Shown here: positions 12,532-20,417 of the stretch, piece after piece
How the letters are laid out: each line of letters starts with the position of its first letter
Numbering within the stretch: position 1 is the first letter of the stretch
Origin: an archaeon
Lineage (GTDB): Archaea; Iainarchaeota; Iainarchaeia; Iainarchaeales; GW2011-AR10
Direction: 5' to 3'
NCBI GenBank assembly: GCA_030651515.1
Contig: JAUSEO010000022.1
Coordinates: forward strand, 1 to 33,088
Length of the DNA stretch: 33,088 bases
Translations under genes and position numbers: made by a program
The notes under the pieces: model-generated
Told to the model about the DNA's origin: nothing
The model's input: the letters and a program-made list of their open reading frames with translations, nothing else
Databases searched by the model: none

Positions 12532-13353
12532 ATGCTTGACCTTTTTGCACTGCGCATCGCCCTTGTGGTAATCGGCTCAGCCGTTGCAGCATACACTGAC
12601 CTCAAAAAAGGCCTCATTTACGACTCGATAACCCTGCCAATGATTGGGGCAGGAATACTCCTTAACCTGGTTGAACAACAGTTCACCGGAATTGGCTTGG
12701 GGGCACTCATTTTTGCAGCAGGATACCTGCTTTACGTCACCGGAAAAATAGGCGGCGGGGATGTGAAACTCTTCACTGCAATTGCTTTGCTTTTGCCGTT
12801 CTACAAAGAAAACGTTTTCATCCTCAATGTTTTGCTTTTCTCCGGCCTGAGTGGACTATTGTTTGTTTCAGTAAAATATTCACTCAAATACCTCAAGACA
12901 ACGCCACTAAGAAATGCATTTCAGGAAAACCAGGCAAACCTTGCAAAAAGCGCAATGCTTGCAGTTGTAATCACAGCGTATTTTTTTGTTTTGTCCACAA
13001 TTGGCTTTGTTTCAACAACTTACCTCCTTGTTTTTGGCGTTCCCATGGTTTTTGGATTAGTGTTCCTCGCGTTTGAAAAAGGCATCCGGGAAAAAATCTT
13101 CCTCAAAAAAATACCAGTAAACCAACTTGAGGAAGACGAAATAATTGCACGCGAGTTCCTGGACAAAAAAACGGTTGAACAACTGGGGCTTGGCGTAAAA
13201 GGCGTGATTGATGAAAAAGCACGCAAAAAAATACTGGAGCTTGGGTTAAAAGAAATCATGGTGTACAGAGACCTGCCAAAATTCGGCCCGTTTATTCTCC
13301 TTGGCGTAATCGCTGCGCTTTTCGCACCACCGTTCATGGCTGTTCTTGCGTGA
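12532..13353 (+). CDS. A24-family prepilin/preflagellin-type aspartic peptidase
   Basis: A 273-aa membrane protein. Two catalytic aspartates are visible: D23 in AAYTDLKKGLIYD after TM1, and D77 in the family GxGD motif (IGGGDVKL). About six hydrophobic segments surround them. A soluble region at about 185-250, before the last helix, resembles the C-terminal domain of archaeal A24 peptidases. Such enzymes remove class III signal peptides from archaellins or type IV pilins at the cytoplasmic face. No pilin-like substrate gene is in the window. It follows srp54 by 7 nt and precedes ribD by 6 nt, so they are probably co-transcribed. Confidence 0.88.
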   Translation: MLDLFALRIALVVIGSAVAAYTDLKKGLIYDSITLPMIGAGILLNLVEQQFTGIGLGALIFAAGYLLYVTGKIGGGDVKLFTAIALLLPFYKENVFILNVLLFSGLSGLLFVSVKYSLKYLKTTPLRNAFQENQANLAKSAMLAVVITAYFFVLSTIGFVSTTYLLVFGVPMVFGLVFLAFEKGIREKIFLKKIPVNQLEEDEIIAREFLDKKTVEQLGLGVKGVIDEKARKKILELGLKEIMVYRDLPKFGPFILLGVIAALFAPPFMAVLA

Positions 13354-13359
13354 AAAAAA

Positions 13360-14412
13360 ATGAAAACCGGCAAAGACTTCATGGGGCTTGCATTAAAACT
13401 TGCGGCAAAAGGAAGCGGACGCGTTTTGCCAAACCCACGAGTCGGAGCAGTAATAGTTAAAAACGGGAAAATCGTTGGGCAGGGTTTTCACGAGTACTTT
13501 GGCGGCCTTCACGCGGAAATAAACGCCCTGAAAAAAGCCGGGAAAAAAGCAAGAGGCGCAACGATTTATCTGACGCTTGAGCCATGCACTGGCTTTGGAA
13601 AACAGCCACCCTGTGCCCCGGAACTCGTAAAAGCAGGAATCAAAGAGGCATTGATTGCTGCACTTGACCCGAATGAAGGCGGGCGCGGAGCAAGGTACCT
13701 GGAAAAGCAGGGGATAAAAGCCACTACCGGAACCATGGAAGAGGAGGCACTTGAATTGAACAAGGACTTCAACAAGCACGCAAAAACCGGCAAACCATTT
13801 GTAATTGTAAAGACCGCTATTAGCCTTGATGGAAAAATAAGTTACGGGGACGGAAAATCAAAACAGATTTCAAGTCCGCAGAGCAAGGAAAAGGCCGTTG
13901 AAATGCGCAAATGGTTTTCTGCGATAATGGTTGGAAAAAACACAGTCATCAAGGACAACCCGCTCCTCACTTCGCGGAGCAAAAAAAACACGCCGATAAG
14001 AATCGTTGTGACGCGCGATGCAAGACTACCCGTGAACGCGAGGGTTTTTTCAACAGACGCGCACACGATTGTCACCTGTACAAAGCGCGCGGAAAAAAAG
14101 GACATTGACAAAATAATTTCCAAAGGCGCAGGCGTGCTTTTAGTCAGGGGAAAAAACGGGAAACTTGACGTGCATGACCTGCTTGGAAAACTCGGCAAAG
14201 CAGGAATTGCAAGCATCATGGTGGAGGGCGGGGCAAAGACAATCACAGAAATTTTGCTTGCAGATGAATGCGATGAGATAATTCTTTCTGTCTCTCCTTT
14301 TTTCATCGGAAGCGGGACAAGCATCGTGGAAGACAAAAAAATTTTCAAGCACTTTGAGTTTTACAGGGCAGAAAAAGTGGGGCCGGACCTTTGGCTGTAC
14401 CTGAAAAAATAA
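13360..14412 (+). CDS. ribD: bifunctional riboflavin biosynthesis protein RibD (deaminase-reductase)
   Basis: A 350-aa two-domain enzyme. The N-terminal cytidine-deaminase-like domain (1 to about 145) has the zinc ligands HAEINAL and PCTGFGKQPPC. The C-terminal reductase domain (about 145-350) has KTAISLDGKISYGDGKS, the MRKWFSAIMVGKNTVIKDNP block, VVTRDARLP, and IMVEGGAKTITEILL. It should deaminate and reduce the pyrimidine intermediate of flavin synthesis. Most archaea use a separate reductase and a different deamination route, so the fused bacterial-type protein suggests transfer. Its stop abuts the convergent rtcA stop with no gap. Confidence 0.93.
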   Translation: MKTGKDFMGLALKLAAKGSGRVLPNPRVGAVIVKNGKIVGQGFHEYFGGLHAEINALKKAGKKARGATIYLTLEPCTGFGKQPPCAPELVKAGIKEALIAALDPNEGGRGARYLEKQGIKATTGTMEEEALELNKDFNKHAKTGKPFVIVKTAISLDGKISYGDGKSKQISSPQSKEKAVEMRKWFSAIMVGKNTVIKDNPLLTSRSKKNTPIRIVVTRDARLPVNARVFSTDAHTIVTCTKRAEKKDIDKIISKGAGVLLVRGKNGKLDVHDLLGKLGKAGIASIMVEGGAKTITEILLADECDEIILSVSPFFIGSGTSIVEDKKIFKHFEFYRAEKVGPDLWLYLKK

Positions 14413-15438
14413 TCAGCCAAAAAAACCTTTGCCGGTGCATGAAACAAAAAACAGGCCGTTTTCTTCGCGGATGGAGAACTCCGTGCCCGTGAAGGCTTTT
14501 GCAACTTCTATGCTGTAAAGCAGGTGCGGTGACAAGAGCCTGCAGGAAAAAACGCTTCTTCCTTTTGCCAGTGACATGAATGAAACCAACTGGTCGGAGG
14601 CGTGAACGTCTACCCCCGCGTTGCTGTTGTGCTCTGCCAAAAATTTTTCTGCGGCTACTGCACCGATTTTTTCTGCCAGCACCCCTTTTTTTCCAAGCTC
14701 TGAAGCCCCAAGAATTGAATTCTCGTAAACACCGACAATTTCTATTCCGCAGCCAGTGGTTTCGGTTGAGTCGCGCGCGTCAAAAACAATTTCTGCTTCA
14801 GGCCCGAGCCCCTCAAGCTTTTTTTTCGCGGAACTTGCCATGTTTTTTGAAACCTCTGAAGGCAGGCCCCTGGAGTGGGAAAAAATAATTATTTCGCGAA
14901 GCGGCCCCCTCATTGAGAGGCCAAGTGGCTTTAAGCGCTTTACATCCCTGGAAGAAAAAACAAGGCTCCCGCCCCCTTTTGGGAAATAGCCGCGGGACGG
15001 GACTTCCAGGTCAAAACCTGCATTCATTTTGCGGAGCAGTGAAAACAACACATGGGGCAAGTAATTTGCAGGCGGGGCAAATGGGACATCCGTCCCGCCA
15101 AATACCCTAAGACGGGTTTTTTTAAGCATTGATGGAAGCAAAGCACTCTGGATTACAAGGCACGTGCTGCCGGCAGAGCCTATTTTTACGACAAAGTTCC
15201 CGCCACTGAATTCTTTGGGTTCAAACGTGACGTCGCGCGAACCCACCCTGGCACCCTTTACTTTTGCACTGCAAGCGGATGCCAAAAAATTGAGGCCCGC
15301 CAAATGCTGTTTTTGCAGCCCGGGGTTTTTTCTTTCAACGCGGATGTTTGAAACCTTTACACTCTTGCCTGATAAAGCAGAAAACCCCAAAGCGTTTCTC
15401 AGCACCTGCCCGCCTGCCCTGCCGTCAACTTCAATCAA
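14413..15438 (-). CDS. rtcA: RNA 3'-terminal phosphate cyclase
   Basis: It converts RNA 3'-phosphate to 2',3'-cyclic phosphate using ATP. Conserved features: IEVDGRAGGQVLRNALGFSA at the N-terminus, NPGLQKQHLAGL, the GGTDVPFAPPANYLPHVL segment, RGYFPKGGG, and the histidine motif VDVHASDQL carrying the nucleophilic His. The start is chosen as TTG at 15438, giving 341 aa beginning at the family's conserved M-I-x-x-D-G, with AGGGGAG 8-9 nt upstream. The frame is open to a GTG at 15477, which would lie only about 11 nt from the TATA-like AAATAAAAAG. It shares an upstream region with the divergent SDR gene. Confidence 0.9.
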   Translation of the reverse strand: MIEVDGRAGGQVLRNALGFSALSGKSVKVSNIRVERKNPGLQKQHLAGLNFLASACSAKVKGARVGSRDVTFEPKEFSGGNFVVKIGSAGSTCLVIQSALLPSMLKKTRLRVFGGTDVPFAPPANYLPHVLFSLLRKMNAGFDLEVPSRGYFPKGGGSLVFSSRDVKRLKPLGLSMRGPLREIIIFSHSRGLPSEVSKNMASSAKKKLEGLGPEAEIVFDARDSTETTGCGIEIVGVYENSILGASELGKKGVLAEKIGAVAAEKFLAEHNSNAGVDVHASDQLVSFMSLAKGRSVFSCRLLSPHLLYSIEVAKAFTGTEFSIREENGLFFVSCTGKGFFG

Positions 15439-15481
15439 AACAAAACACTCCCCTGGACAGATAAATTGTTTAGCCACAAGG

Positions 15482-15494
15482 CTTTTTATTTGGG
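15482..15494. promoter_or_regulatory. AT-rich core promoter between rtcA and the SDR gene
   Basis: CTTTTTATTTGGG can serve as a TATA box about 28 nt before the SDR ATG at 15513. Read on the other strand, AAATAAAAAG lies about 50 nt before the rtcA TTG at 15438. The divergent genes are only 74 nt apart. Confidence 0.45.
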
Positions 15495-15512
15495 AAACAC
15501 CTCAATTAAAGC

Positions 15513-16427
15513 ATGCTTGCATTGATAAGCGGCGGAAGCGGGTTTATCGGAGCCAGGCTTTCCAGGAAGCTTCGCGAAAACGGGGTTGAAGTAAGGGATT
15601 TCAGCCGCCCCAAGGGAAACGTGCTGGACAAAAAAAGCGTTGAAACTGCTGTCAAAGGCTGTGACGTTGTGTTTCACTTGGCAGCCGTGCTTGACGAAGA
15701 CAACCCGCTTATTTTTGGAGTCAACGTTGAAGGAACAAAAAACATTCTTGAAGCAAGCGCAAAAAACAGTGTAAAGCACTTTGTTTTCCTTGGAACTGCC
15801 GGCATTCACGGAAACCCGGCAGGAGTGGTGGATGAAAAAACCCCGCTGAACCCTTCAACGCGCTACGAGAAAAGCAAGGCTGCCGCAGAAGAAATCGTTT
15901 TGTCATACCAGGAAGCACTGCCAGTCACTGTTGTCAGAAGCGCGTTGGTGCTTGGGCCAAACAGGTACTGGAAAAAAATAATCGAAATGATTGCACATGA
16001 CACGCCCATGCCGGGAAACGGAAAAAACCACTGGCAAGTCATCTACGTGGATGACCTTGTTGACTGCCTCTCATTCATTGCGCTAAACGAGGACGCGTTT
16101 TCAGAAGCATTCATTGCCGCAGAGCAAAAACCAAAAACTTTGCGGGAAATAGTTGAATTCATACGCAGAAAAAAAGGCCTCAATGGGCAAGTGAAGACAA
16201 TGCCTGCGTGGCTTGCAAAACTCCTTGCAGCCATAAGAAGCTTTGCTGCAGGGCTTCTTGGGAAAAAAGTCTTCTTCACGCCGGAAATAATCGACCGCAC
16301 GGTGCGGGAACGGCTTTACTCGACAAAAAAAATCAATTCAATTGGGTGGACTGCAAAAACAGACACGTTCACGGCACTTGAAAAAACACTCAACGAGCTT
16401 GGGAAAGAAAAACCGCAGACAAACTAA
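15513..16427 (+). CDS. NAD-dependent epimerase/dehydratase (extended SDR)
   Basis: A 304-aa Rossmann-fold protein. The cofactor motif GGSGFIGARL is near the N-terminus. CDVVFHLAAVLDED and the FVFLGTAGIHGNPAGVV strand carry the serine/threonine region. The catalytic YEKSK (Y-x3-K) follows, then VTVVRSALVLGPNRY and the HWQVIYVDDLVDCL segment. It resembles nucleotide-sugar epimerases and related 3-beta-HSD-type reductases. The substrate is not evident. A TATA-like box 28 nt upstream suggests a leaderless mRNA. The next gene begins 15 nt after its stop, probably in the same operon. Confidence 0.85.
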   Translation: MLALISGGSGFIGARLSRKLRENGVEVRDFSRPKGNVLDKKSVETAVKGCDVVFHLAAVLDEDNPLIFGVNVEGTKNILEASAKNSVKHFVFLGTAGIHGNPAGVVDEKTPLNPSTRYEKSKAAAEEIVLSYQEALPVTVVRSALVLGPNRYWKKIIEMIAHDTPMPGNGKNHWQVIYVDDLVDCLSFIALNEDAFSEAFIAAEQKPKTLREIVEFIRRKKGLNGQVKTMPAWLAKLLAAIRSFAAGLLGKKVFFTPEIIDRTVRERLYSTKKINSIGWTAKTDTFTALEKTLNELGKEKPQTN

Positions 16428-16442
16428 GATAGGTGATTTGTT

Positions 16443-16880
16443 TTGGGAAAAACCATTTCAAGAAAAACTCCAAGGACCGGCAGGAAACCAGGAACTATGC
16501 TGCAAGGTGGACAAGCGGTAGTAGACGCGCATGGAATCGCAAGAACATTCCCGGCAAATCCAGACTTAAGAGCACTTCTCACCAAGGCAATAGAAAGAAA
16601 AACTCAACGCATGGAGCAGCAAAAGCCACCAACCAAAACACGCAGGGAACGCCAAAAGCCACCCGGCCACACGCCAAGGGTTTTACCCATCAAAACAGTA
16701 ATCAGGATACTGACTGAACTGGGTTTTGAAAGACGGCATTCAGAACACCATGAATTTGTACACCCCAGCCTTGGAGTAATAAACCTGGGTAGATACAGGC
16801 CAGAAATCGGGTTCACAGGCAACAGCCCAAGGTTAAAAAGTATAGTTAAGAAATACCTTGCCAGTGGCGGAAGACTCTGA
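16443..16880 (+). CDS. HicA-like domain protein with basic N-terminal extension
   Basis: A 145-aa protein. The C-terminal 60 residues (PIKTVIRILTELGFERRHSE, then HHEFVHPSLGVINLGRYRPE, then SPRLKSIVKKYLAS) follow the alpha-beta-beta-beta-alpha pattern of HicA/YcfA mRNA interferases, including the histidine expected in the S-x-H-H motif. The first 85 residues are basic, Pro/Lys/Arg/Gln-rich and unlike normal HicA, which is 60-85 aa. No HicB antitoxin flanks it. The start is TTG at 16443, supported by AGGTGA at 16431-16436; an ATG at 16497 would shorten it by 18 residues. Toxin or RNA-binding function is inference. Confidence 0.6.
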   Translation: MGKTISRKTPRTGRKPGTMLQGGQAVVDAHGIARTFPANPDLRALLTKAIERKTQRMEQQKPPTKTRRERQKPPGHTPRVLPIKTVIRILTELGFERRHSEHHEFVHPSLGVINLGRYRPEIGFTGNSPRLKSIVKKYLASGGRL

Positions 16881-16908
16881 GAAAAAAAGTGCAAAGGCGC
16901 GCGGCCAT

Positions 16909-17427
16909 TCATTCAACCATGATTGAAACTTTTTTTCCAACCAAAGGGACAAGGCGCTTGATTTCAACAGTGCAGTTTTCTTTCAATTTGAACTGGTCGG
17001 CAGAGTCAAGCGGAATCACGCCATCCACATCATAAACGTACATCCCTTTTTTCCCGTCAACCACGTCAATGTAAACACCCTTGTCGGTCTTGCGGAAAGA
17101 AATGCCCTCGATTTTTTTCAGGGCCTCAAGCATTGTCGAACCATTTTTCACCTTCACCGTCAGGGGCTTTTCAAAAAGCTCCCACACGCCCTTCAGTTTT
17201 TCAAGCGCATCCTTGCGGATTTTCAAAACGTGCGTGTTGCCAATCCGCTCACGCTCAATAAGCCCCACGCCCTCCAAAACACAGACGTGCTTGAGTGTAA
17301 CGGGGACAGAAATATTCAGCTCCCTTGCAAGCCCCGAAACGTGGAATTCTTTCTGCAGGAGAAACTTTAGGATGTTTCTCCTGTTCTGGTTGCCAAGAGC
17401 GCGAAACAAGTCCAAAAAAATCACCAT
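16909..17427 (-). CDS. ArsR-type winged-helix regulator with DUF4430-like C-terminal domain
   Basis: A 172-aa protein. Residues about 5-75 form a winged helix: LFRALGNQNRRNILKFLLQK, FHVSGLARELNISVPVTLKH, VLEGVGLIERERIGNTHVLK. Residues about 88-158 are beta-rich (LTVKVKNGSTMLEALKK, GVYIDVVDG, MYVYDVDGVIPLDSADQFKL, CTVEIKRL) and follow the DUF4430/transcobalamin-C pattern also seen in the divergent neighbour, so it may sense a ligand of the same kind. ATG 17427 is chosen: a TATA-like GGATTTTATCTTCC (reverse strand 17446-17459) lies about 26 nt upstream, and the longer frame to 17604 would cross the promoter. Ligand and DUF4430 assignment are inference. Confidence 0.72.
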   Translation of the reverse strand: MVIFLDLFRALGNQNRRNILKFLLQKEFHVSGLARELNISVPVTLKHVCVLEGVGLIERERIGNTHVLKIRKDALEKLKGVWELFEKPLTVKVKNGSTMLEALKKIEGISFRKTDKGVYIDVVDGKKGMYVYDVDGVIPLDSADQFKLKENCTVEIKRLVPLVGKKVSIMVE

Positions 17428-17559
17428 GAAAACAAACATTAGCCGGGAAGATAAAATCCAAAAATCATTATCCAAAATGCTAACGATTGCTAATACTATT
17501 GAGAAGTATTTAAGCGCGTAGCCATTAAATATCTTTTCTGTTTGCGGGGGTTGCATTCG
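17428..17559. promoter_or_regulatory. divergent regulatory region with operator-like palindrome
   Basis: AATACT (17492-17497), 7-bp spacer and AGTATT (17505-17510) form a palindrome overlapping GTATTTAAG. GCTAAC (17479-17484) and GCTAAT (17489-17494) are direct repeats 10 bp apart, one helical turn. An inverted partner ATTAGC (17438-17443) lies beside the regulator's start. TATA-like boxes are CATTAAATATC (17523-17533), 30 nt before ATG 17560, and the reverse of 17446-17459 for the regulator. The arrangement fits a regulator controlling both its own and the divergent promoter. Confidence 0.55.
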
Positions 17560-19125
17560 ATGAAGAAAATTTTTATTGCAGTGTTTTTTGCCATTTTTTT
17601 GCACGCGGTTTTTGCAGAAGAAATGAACGTGCAGGTGTCATTCAATTTCCCGCTTGAAGAATCACCACAGGACGCGCTTGTAAGCCTAACCGTGCCAAAT
17701 GACAGCAACGCATTTACTGCAATCACCAAAGCAGCAGAACAAGCAGGGCTTGAGCTTGAAATAACTTTTTATGGAAACGACGCATTCATTGAATGCATTG
17801 AAGAGCTCTGCACAACGCAAAACGGCAATGACTGGATGTTTTGGCTCTTCTCCGTGAACAACAGGCCTTCAGGAATTGGGGTAAGCGATTACTATGCAGA
17901 GGAAGGCGATGTTTTATCGCTTGACTATTTTGAGTGGCAGGAAAAAGACGCACTTGAATGGCTCTTTGACCGCCAAGAGGAAGACGGAAAAATTGGTGCA
18001 AATTCGTTCCAGCACGCGTTTGCATTGGCAGCGCTAAGTCTTGCAAATGACCAAAATATCACTGGGTATGAACCGGAAAAAAACAGTGCAATCCAATATC
18101 TTTTGTCCACACAGCAGGACGACGCGGGATTTGGCGATGATTTGCGGAGCGCGGTTTCAGTAATGGCTCTGCTCTCAAATGGGGAAAAACTTTCAGACTT
18201 TGAAGTAAATGGCCAGGACACGCTTGAAACAATCACCTCACACCAGCAAACAGATGGTGGCTTTAGGAGCGGGACAAACCAGTCAGACGTGGACACAACT
18301 TCCTGGGCAATTATTGCATTTGCAGAAGCAGGACAAAACTTGCCGGAAAACAACAGCAAATCGCCGATTGATTTTCTGTTATCTGCGCAGCATGAAAACG
18401 GAAGCTTTGGATACATCATCGGGGATGAGGCTGAAAGCATTGATTTCACGGAAGAAGCACTCATTGCCTTATCCGCGTCAAAGCACCAAAAAGACGCACA
18501 GGTCCAGAAAAGCATTTCCTGGCTCTCCGAAAAACAAGACCAGGACGGGTGCATTGAAGATGGTTTCCGCACTGCACTTGGAACAATTGCATTTCTGGCG
18601 TGGGACGAAAATGCTTTGGCAGACCACGCAGTTGAATGCATTGAAAGCATTCTTGACCCCATGCAAAACGGGGACGGCAGCTTCGGCAGGGGCTCAAACC
18701 CTTCAAACGCCATGGACACCGGAATCGCAGTGATTGCGCTTAGCGGAAAAATTTTCCCGCTCAGCGTTTCAGATGACGGGGATGAAAATGGTTCAGGCGA
18801 CGGCAACTTTGGATTCCGCTCAATTGCCAAGTTCACTGCACGGATAAAAAACGAGTCAAACGTAAGCGCGCAAAACGTGAACATTGCCCTTGACGGCGTT
18901 CCACGAGAGTGGATAATCGACGAAGAAAGCACCCTGCACTTCGACGAAATAAAAACAGGCGAAACCGTTGAAGCAGAAATATTTGTGCGGATGCTTGAAG
19001 CAGGAGAGTACACGGTTTTGGCAATCGTTTCAACCGACACTGCCGCAAAAGACTTTGAGTCAAACAACGTCCACGCCAAAGTCGAAGAAGCATTGCTTAG
19101 CGTTGGCTTGTTTGTCGGCGGGTGA
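17560..19125 (+). CDS. secreted DUF4430-alpha/alpha-toroid-CARDB protein (transcobalamin-like parts)
   Basis: A 521-aa protein. Signal peptide 1-19 (MKKIFIAVFFAIFLHAVFA). DUF4430 domain at about 36-126, with AFTAITKAAEQAGLELEITF, YGNDAFIECIEELC and WMFWLFSVNNRPSGIGVSD. Six toroid repeats of about 46 aa (131-420), each with a Q-x-x-D/N-G-x-F/I motif: QEEDGKIG, QQDDAGFG, QQTDGGF, QHENGSFG, QDQDGCI, QNGDGSFG. A CARDB-like beta domain at about 430-512 ends it. In animal transcobalamin the toroid precedes this beta domain; here the order is reversed. It is probably an extracellular ligand-binding protein; the ligand is unknown. ATG 17560 is chosen over TTG 17542 by signal peptide and TATA spacing. 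Confidence 0.85.
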   Translation: MKKIFIAVFFAIFLHAVFAEEMNVQVSFNFPLEESPQDALVSLTVPNDSNAFTAITKAAEQAGLELEITFYGNDAFIECIEELCTTQNGNDWMFWLFSVNNRPSGIGVSDYYAEEGDVLSLDYFEWQEKDALEWLFDRQEEDGKIGANSFQHAFALAALSLANDQNITGYEPEKNSAIQYLLSTQQDDAGFGDDLRSAVSVMALLSNGEKLSDFEVNGQDTLETITSHQQTDGGFRSGTNQSDVDTTSWAIIAFAEAGQNLPENNSKSPIDFLLSAQHENGSFGYIIGDEAESIDFTEEALIALSASKHQKDAQVQKSISWLSEKQDQDGCIEDGFRTALGTIAFLAWDENALADHAVECIESILDPMQNGDGSFGRGSNPSNAMDTGIAVIALSGKIFPLSVSDDGDENGSGDGNFGFRSIAKFTARIKNESNVSAQNVNIALDGVPREWIIDEESTLHFDEIKTGETVEAEIFVRMLEAGEYTVLAIVSTDTAAKDFESNNVHAKVEEALLSVGLFVGG

Positions 19126-19131
19126 AACAAA

Positions 19132-19644
19132 TTGGGCAAAAAAAGGCTTGCGTTTGTTGCATTAACAATTACCCTGATTTTTGGAATTGCGTGGTTTTTT
19201 GGTTTTAACAGCACAGGCTTTGTAGCTTTGCCTACTGCACAAAACACGCCAAATGAGCCAGCAGAGCAAAGCACGAGCACAGGACAAAAAGCAAACGCAG
19301 AAAACACAATCACGAGCGTGCGAAGCGTGTCAGCAGGTTTGTCGCTTGAAGAAGTCAGGCCAACAGAGCTTGACGCAACAATTTCTGAAGGAAAAACTGT
19401 TGCGTGCCCGCAAACAGGGGAAATCACGATTAAGGTAAAAAACACGGGGAAAAACACTGCAGAGAGGCTGAAAAGCTTTTTTCAGGAGTTTGCGGTTAAA
19501 GAGTGCGAAAATTGTAGCGCAAAACAGATTGCGCCAAGAGAAGAAATAAGCGTGAAAGTGACAGGCTGCGCGGAGCAAGATTCAACGCCGTTTGCGCAGT
19601 TCTGGGCGCTTAACGCCGAGAAAAAAACGGTTTTTTTAGATTAG
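19132..19644 (+). CDS. membrane-anchored extracytoplasmic protein with four cysteines
   Basis: A 170-aa protein with a TTG start at 19132, supported by GGGTGA at 19120-19125, which carries the upstream stop. One N-terminal helix (LAFVALTITLIFGIAWFFGF) anchors it; a Ser/Thr/Gln/Glu-rich linker follows; the C-terminal beta domain (about 75-170) contains ITIKVKNTGKNTAERLKSFF and cysteines in VACPQ, KECENC and TGCAEQ that could form disulfides. I do not recognise the family, though it looks like a CARDB-type fold. The 6-nt gap to the preceding gene indicates one operon, so it may be the membrane partner of the secreted DUF4430 protein. Its stop overlaps the convergent GGGP synthase stop. Confidence 0.68.
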   Translation: MGKKRLAFVALTITLIFGIAWFFGFNSTGFVALPTAQNTPNEPAEQSTSTGQKANAENTITSVRSVSAGLSLEEVRPTELDATISEGKTVACPQTGEITIKVKNTGKNTAERLKSFFQEFAVKECENCSAKQIAPREEISVKVTGCAEQDSTPFAQFWALNAEKKTVFLD

Positions 19645-20417
19645 AGTTTTTGTTTTCCGGCTTTTTTCACTGCCGCACAGATTTTTGAAAGGACCTTTGT
19701 TGCCTTGTCAAAACTGCCGGAAGTTTCCTCCGCGGCAGTGCCGACATGCACAATGTCCGCGCCTGCGGCAATGGTTTCAAACGCGAATTTTTCATCCCGC
19801 ACCCCGCCAGCAACAACCAGTGGAATGTCAATCATTTTTTTGGTCGCAGAAACCATTTCCCTTGGCGCAGGCGATGACGCCCCGCCGCCGCTTTCAAGGA
19901 TAACCATTTTTGAGCCCATGAACTGCCCTCCAAGGGCAGTAATAGCCGCCAAGTAAGGCAGGTCACGTGGAATCAATTGCACGCGCCCAACCCAGCCGAC
20001 AGCGCGACCGGGCTCGACGACAACGTACGAAGTCGGAATGACTTCAAGGCCCATCCGCTTCACGGGCATCGCGGCTGCAATCTGCGCACCCGAAATGTAA
20101 TACGGGTCGTTTGAGTTAAGCAGCGACATGAAGTAAACCGCGTCAGCGTGCTTTGAAATGCTTGCAATGTTCCCCGGAAAAAGTATGACGTCAAGGGAAG
20201 AACTCTCTTTCAGCGCAAGGACGGTTTTGTCAAGCAACTCGCCTTGTGCGCCGACGCTCCCGCCAACACAGATAAAATCAACCCCGGCTTCCTCTGCTGC
20301 CCTACCGAGCTTTCCAGCATCCTCTATTGACTGGTTAGGAGGGTCAACGACCAGGAAAGCCAGGCCACCATCTTCAGAAATCCTCTTCAAAACCTCGCCG
20401 TAAACCCTTGTTTTCAT
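19641..20417 (-). CDS. geranylgeranylglyceryl phosphate synthase
   Basis: Forms the first ether bond of archaeal lipids from sn-glycerol-1-phosphate and GGPP. A 258-aa TIM barrel of the PcrB/GGGPS family: LVVDPPNQ, FICVGGSVGAQG, VILFPGNIASISKHADAVYF, SLLNSNDPYYISGAQI, MGLEVIPTSYVVVEPGRAVG, ILESGGGASSPAPREMV, LVVAGGVRDE, and AGADIVHVGTAAEE. The phosphate-binding glycine motifs and the E-x-G-G-G-A segment are intact. A TATA-like TTTTTATTT (reverse strand near 20450) is about 33 nt before the ATG. Confidence 0.94.
   Translation of the reverse strand: MKTRVYGEVLKRISEDGGLAFLVVDPPNQSIEDAGKLGRAAEEAGVDFICVGGSVGAQGELLDKTVLALKESSSLDVILFPGNIASISKHADAVYFMSLLNSNDPYYISGAQIAAAMPVKRMGLEVIPTSYVVVEPGRAVGWVGRVQLIPRDLPYLAAITALGGQFMGSKMVILESGGGASSPAPREMVSATKKMIDIPLVVAGGVRDEKFAFETIAAGADIVHVGTAAEETSGSFDKATKVLSKICAAVKKAGKQKL

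Noticed and set aside
17925-19457. 510-codon open frame on the minus strand opposite the DUF4430-toroid gene
   Set aside because: Its translation is Ser/Pro/Ala-rich without motifs, while the plus strand has signal peptide, regular repeats, DUF4430 and start signals. It is a shadow frame.
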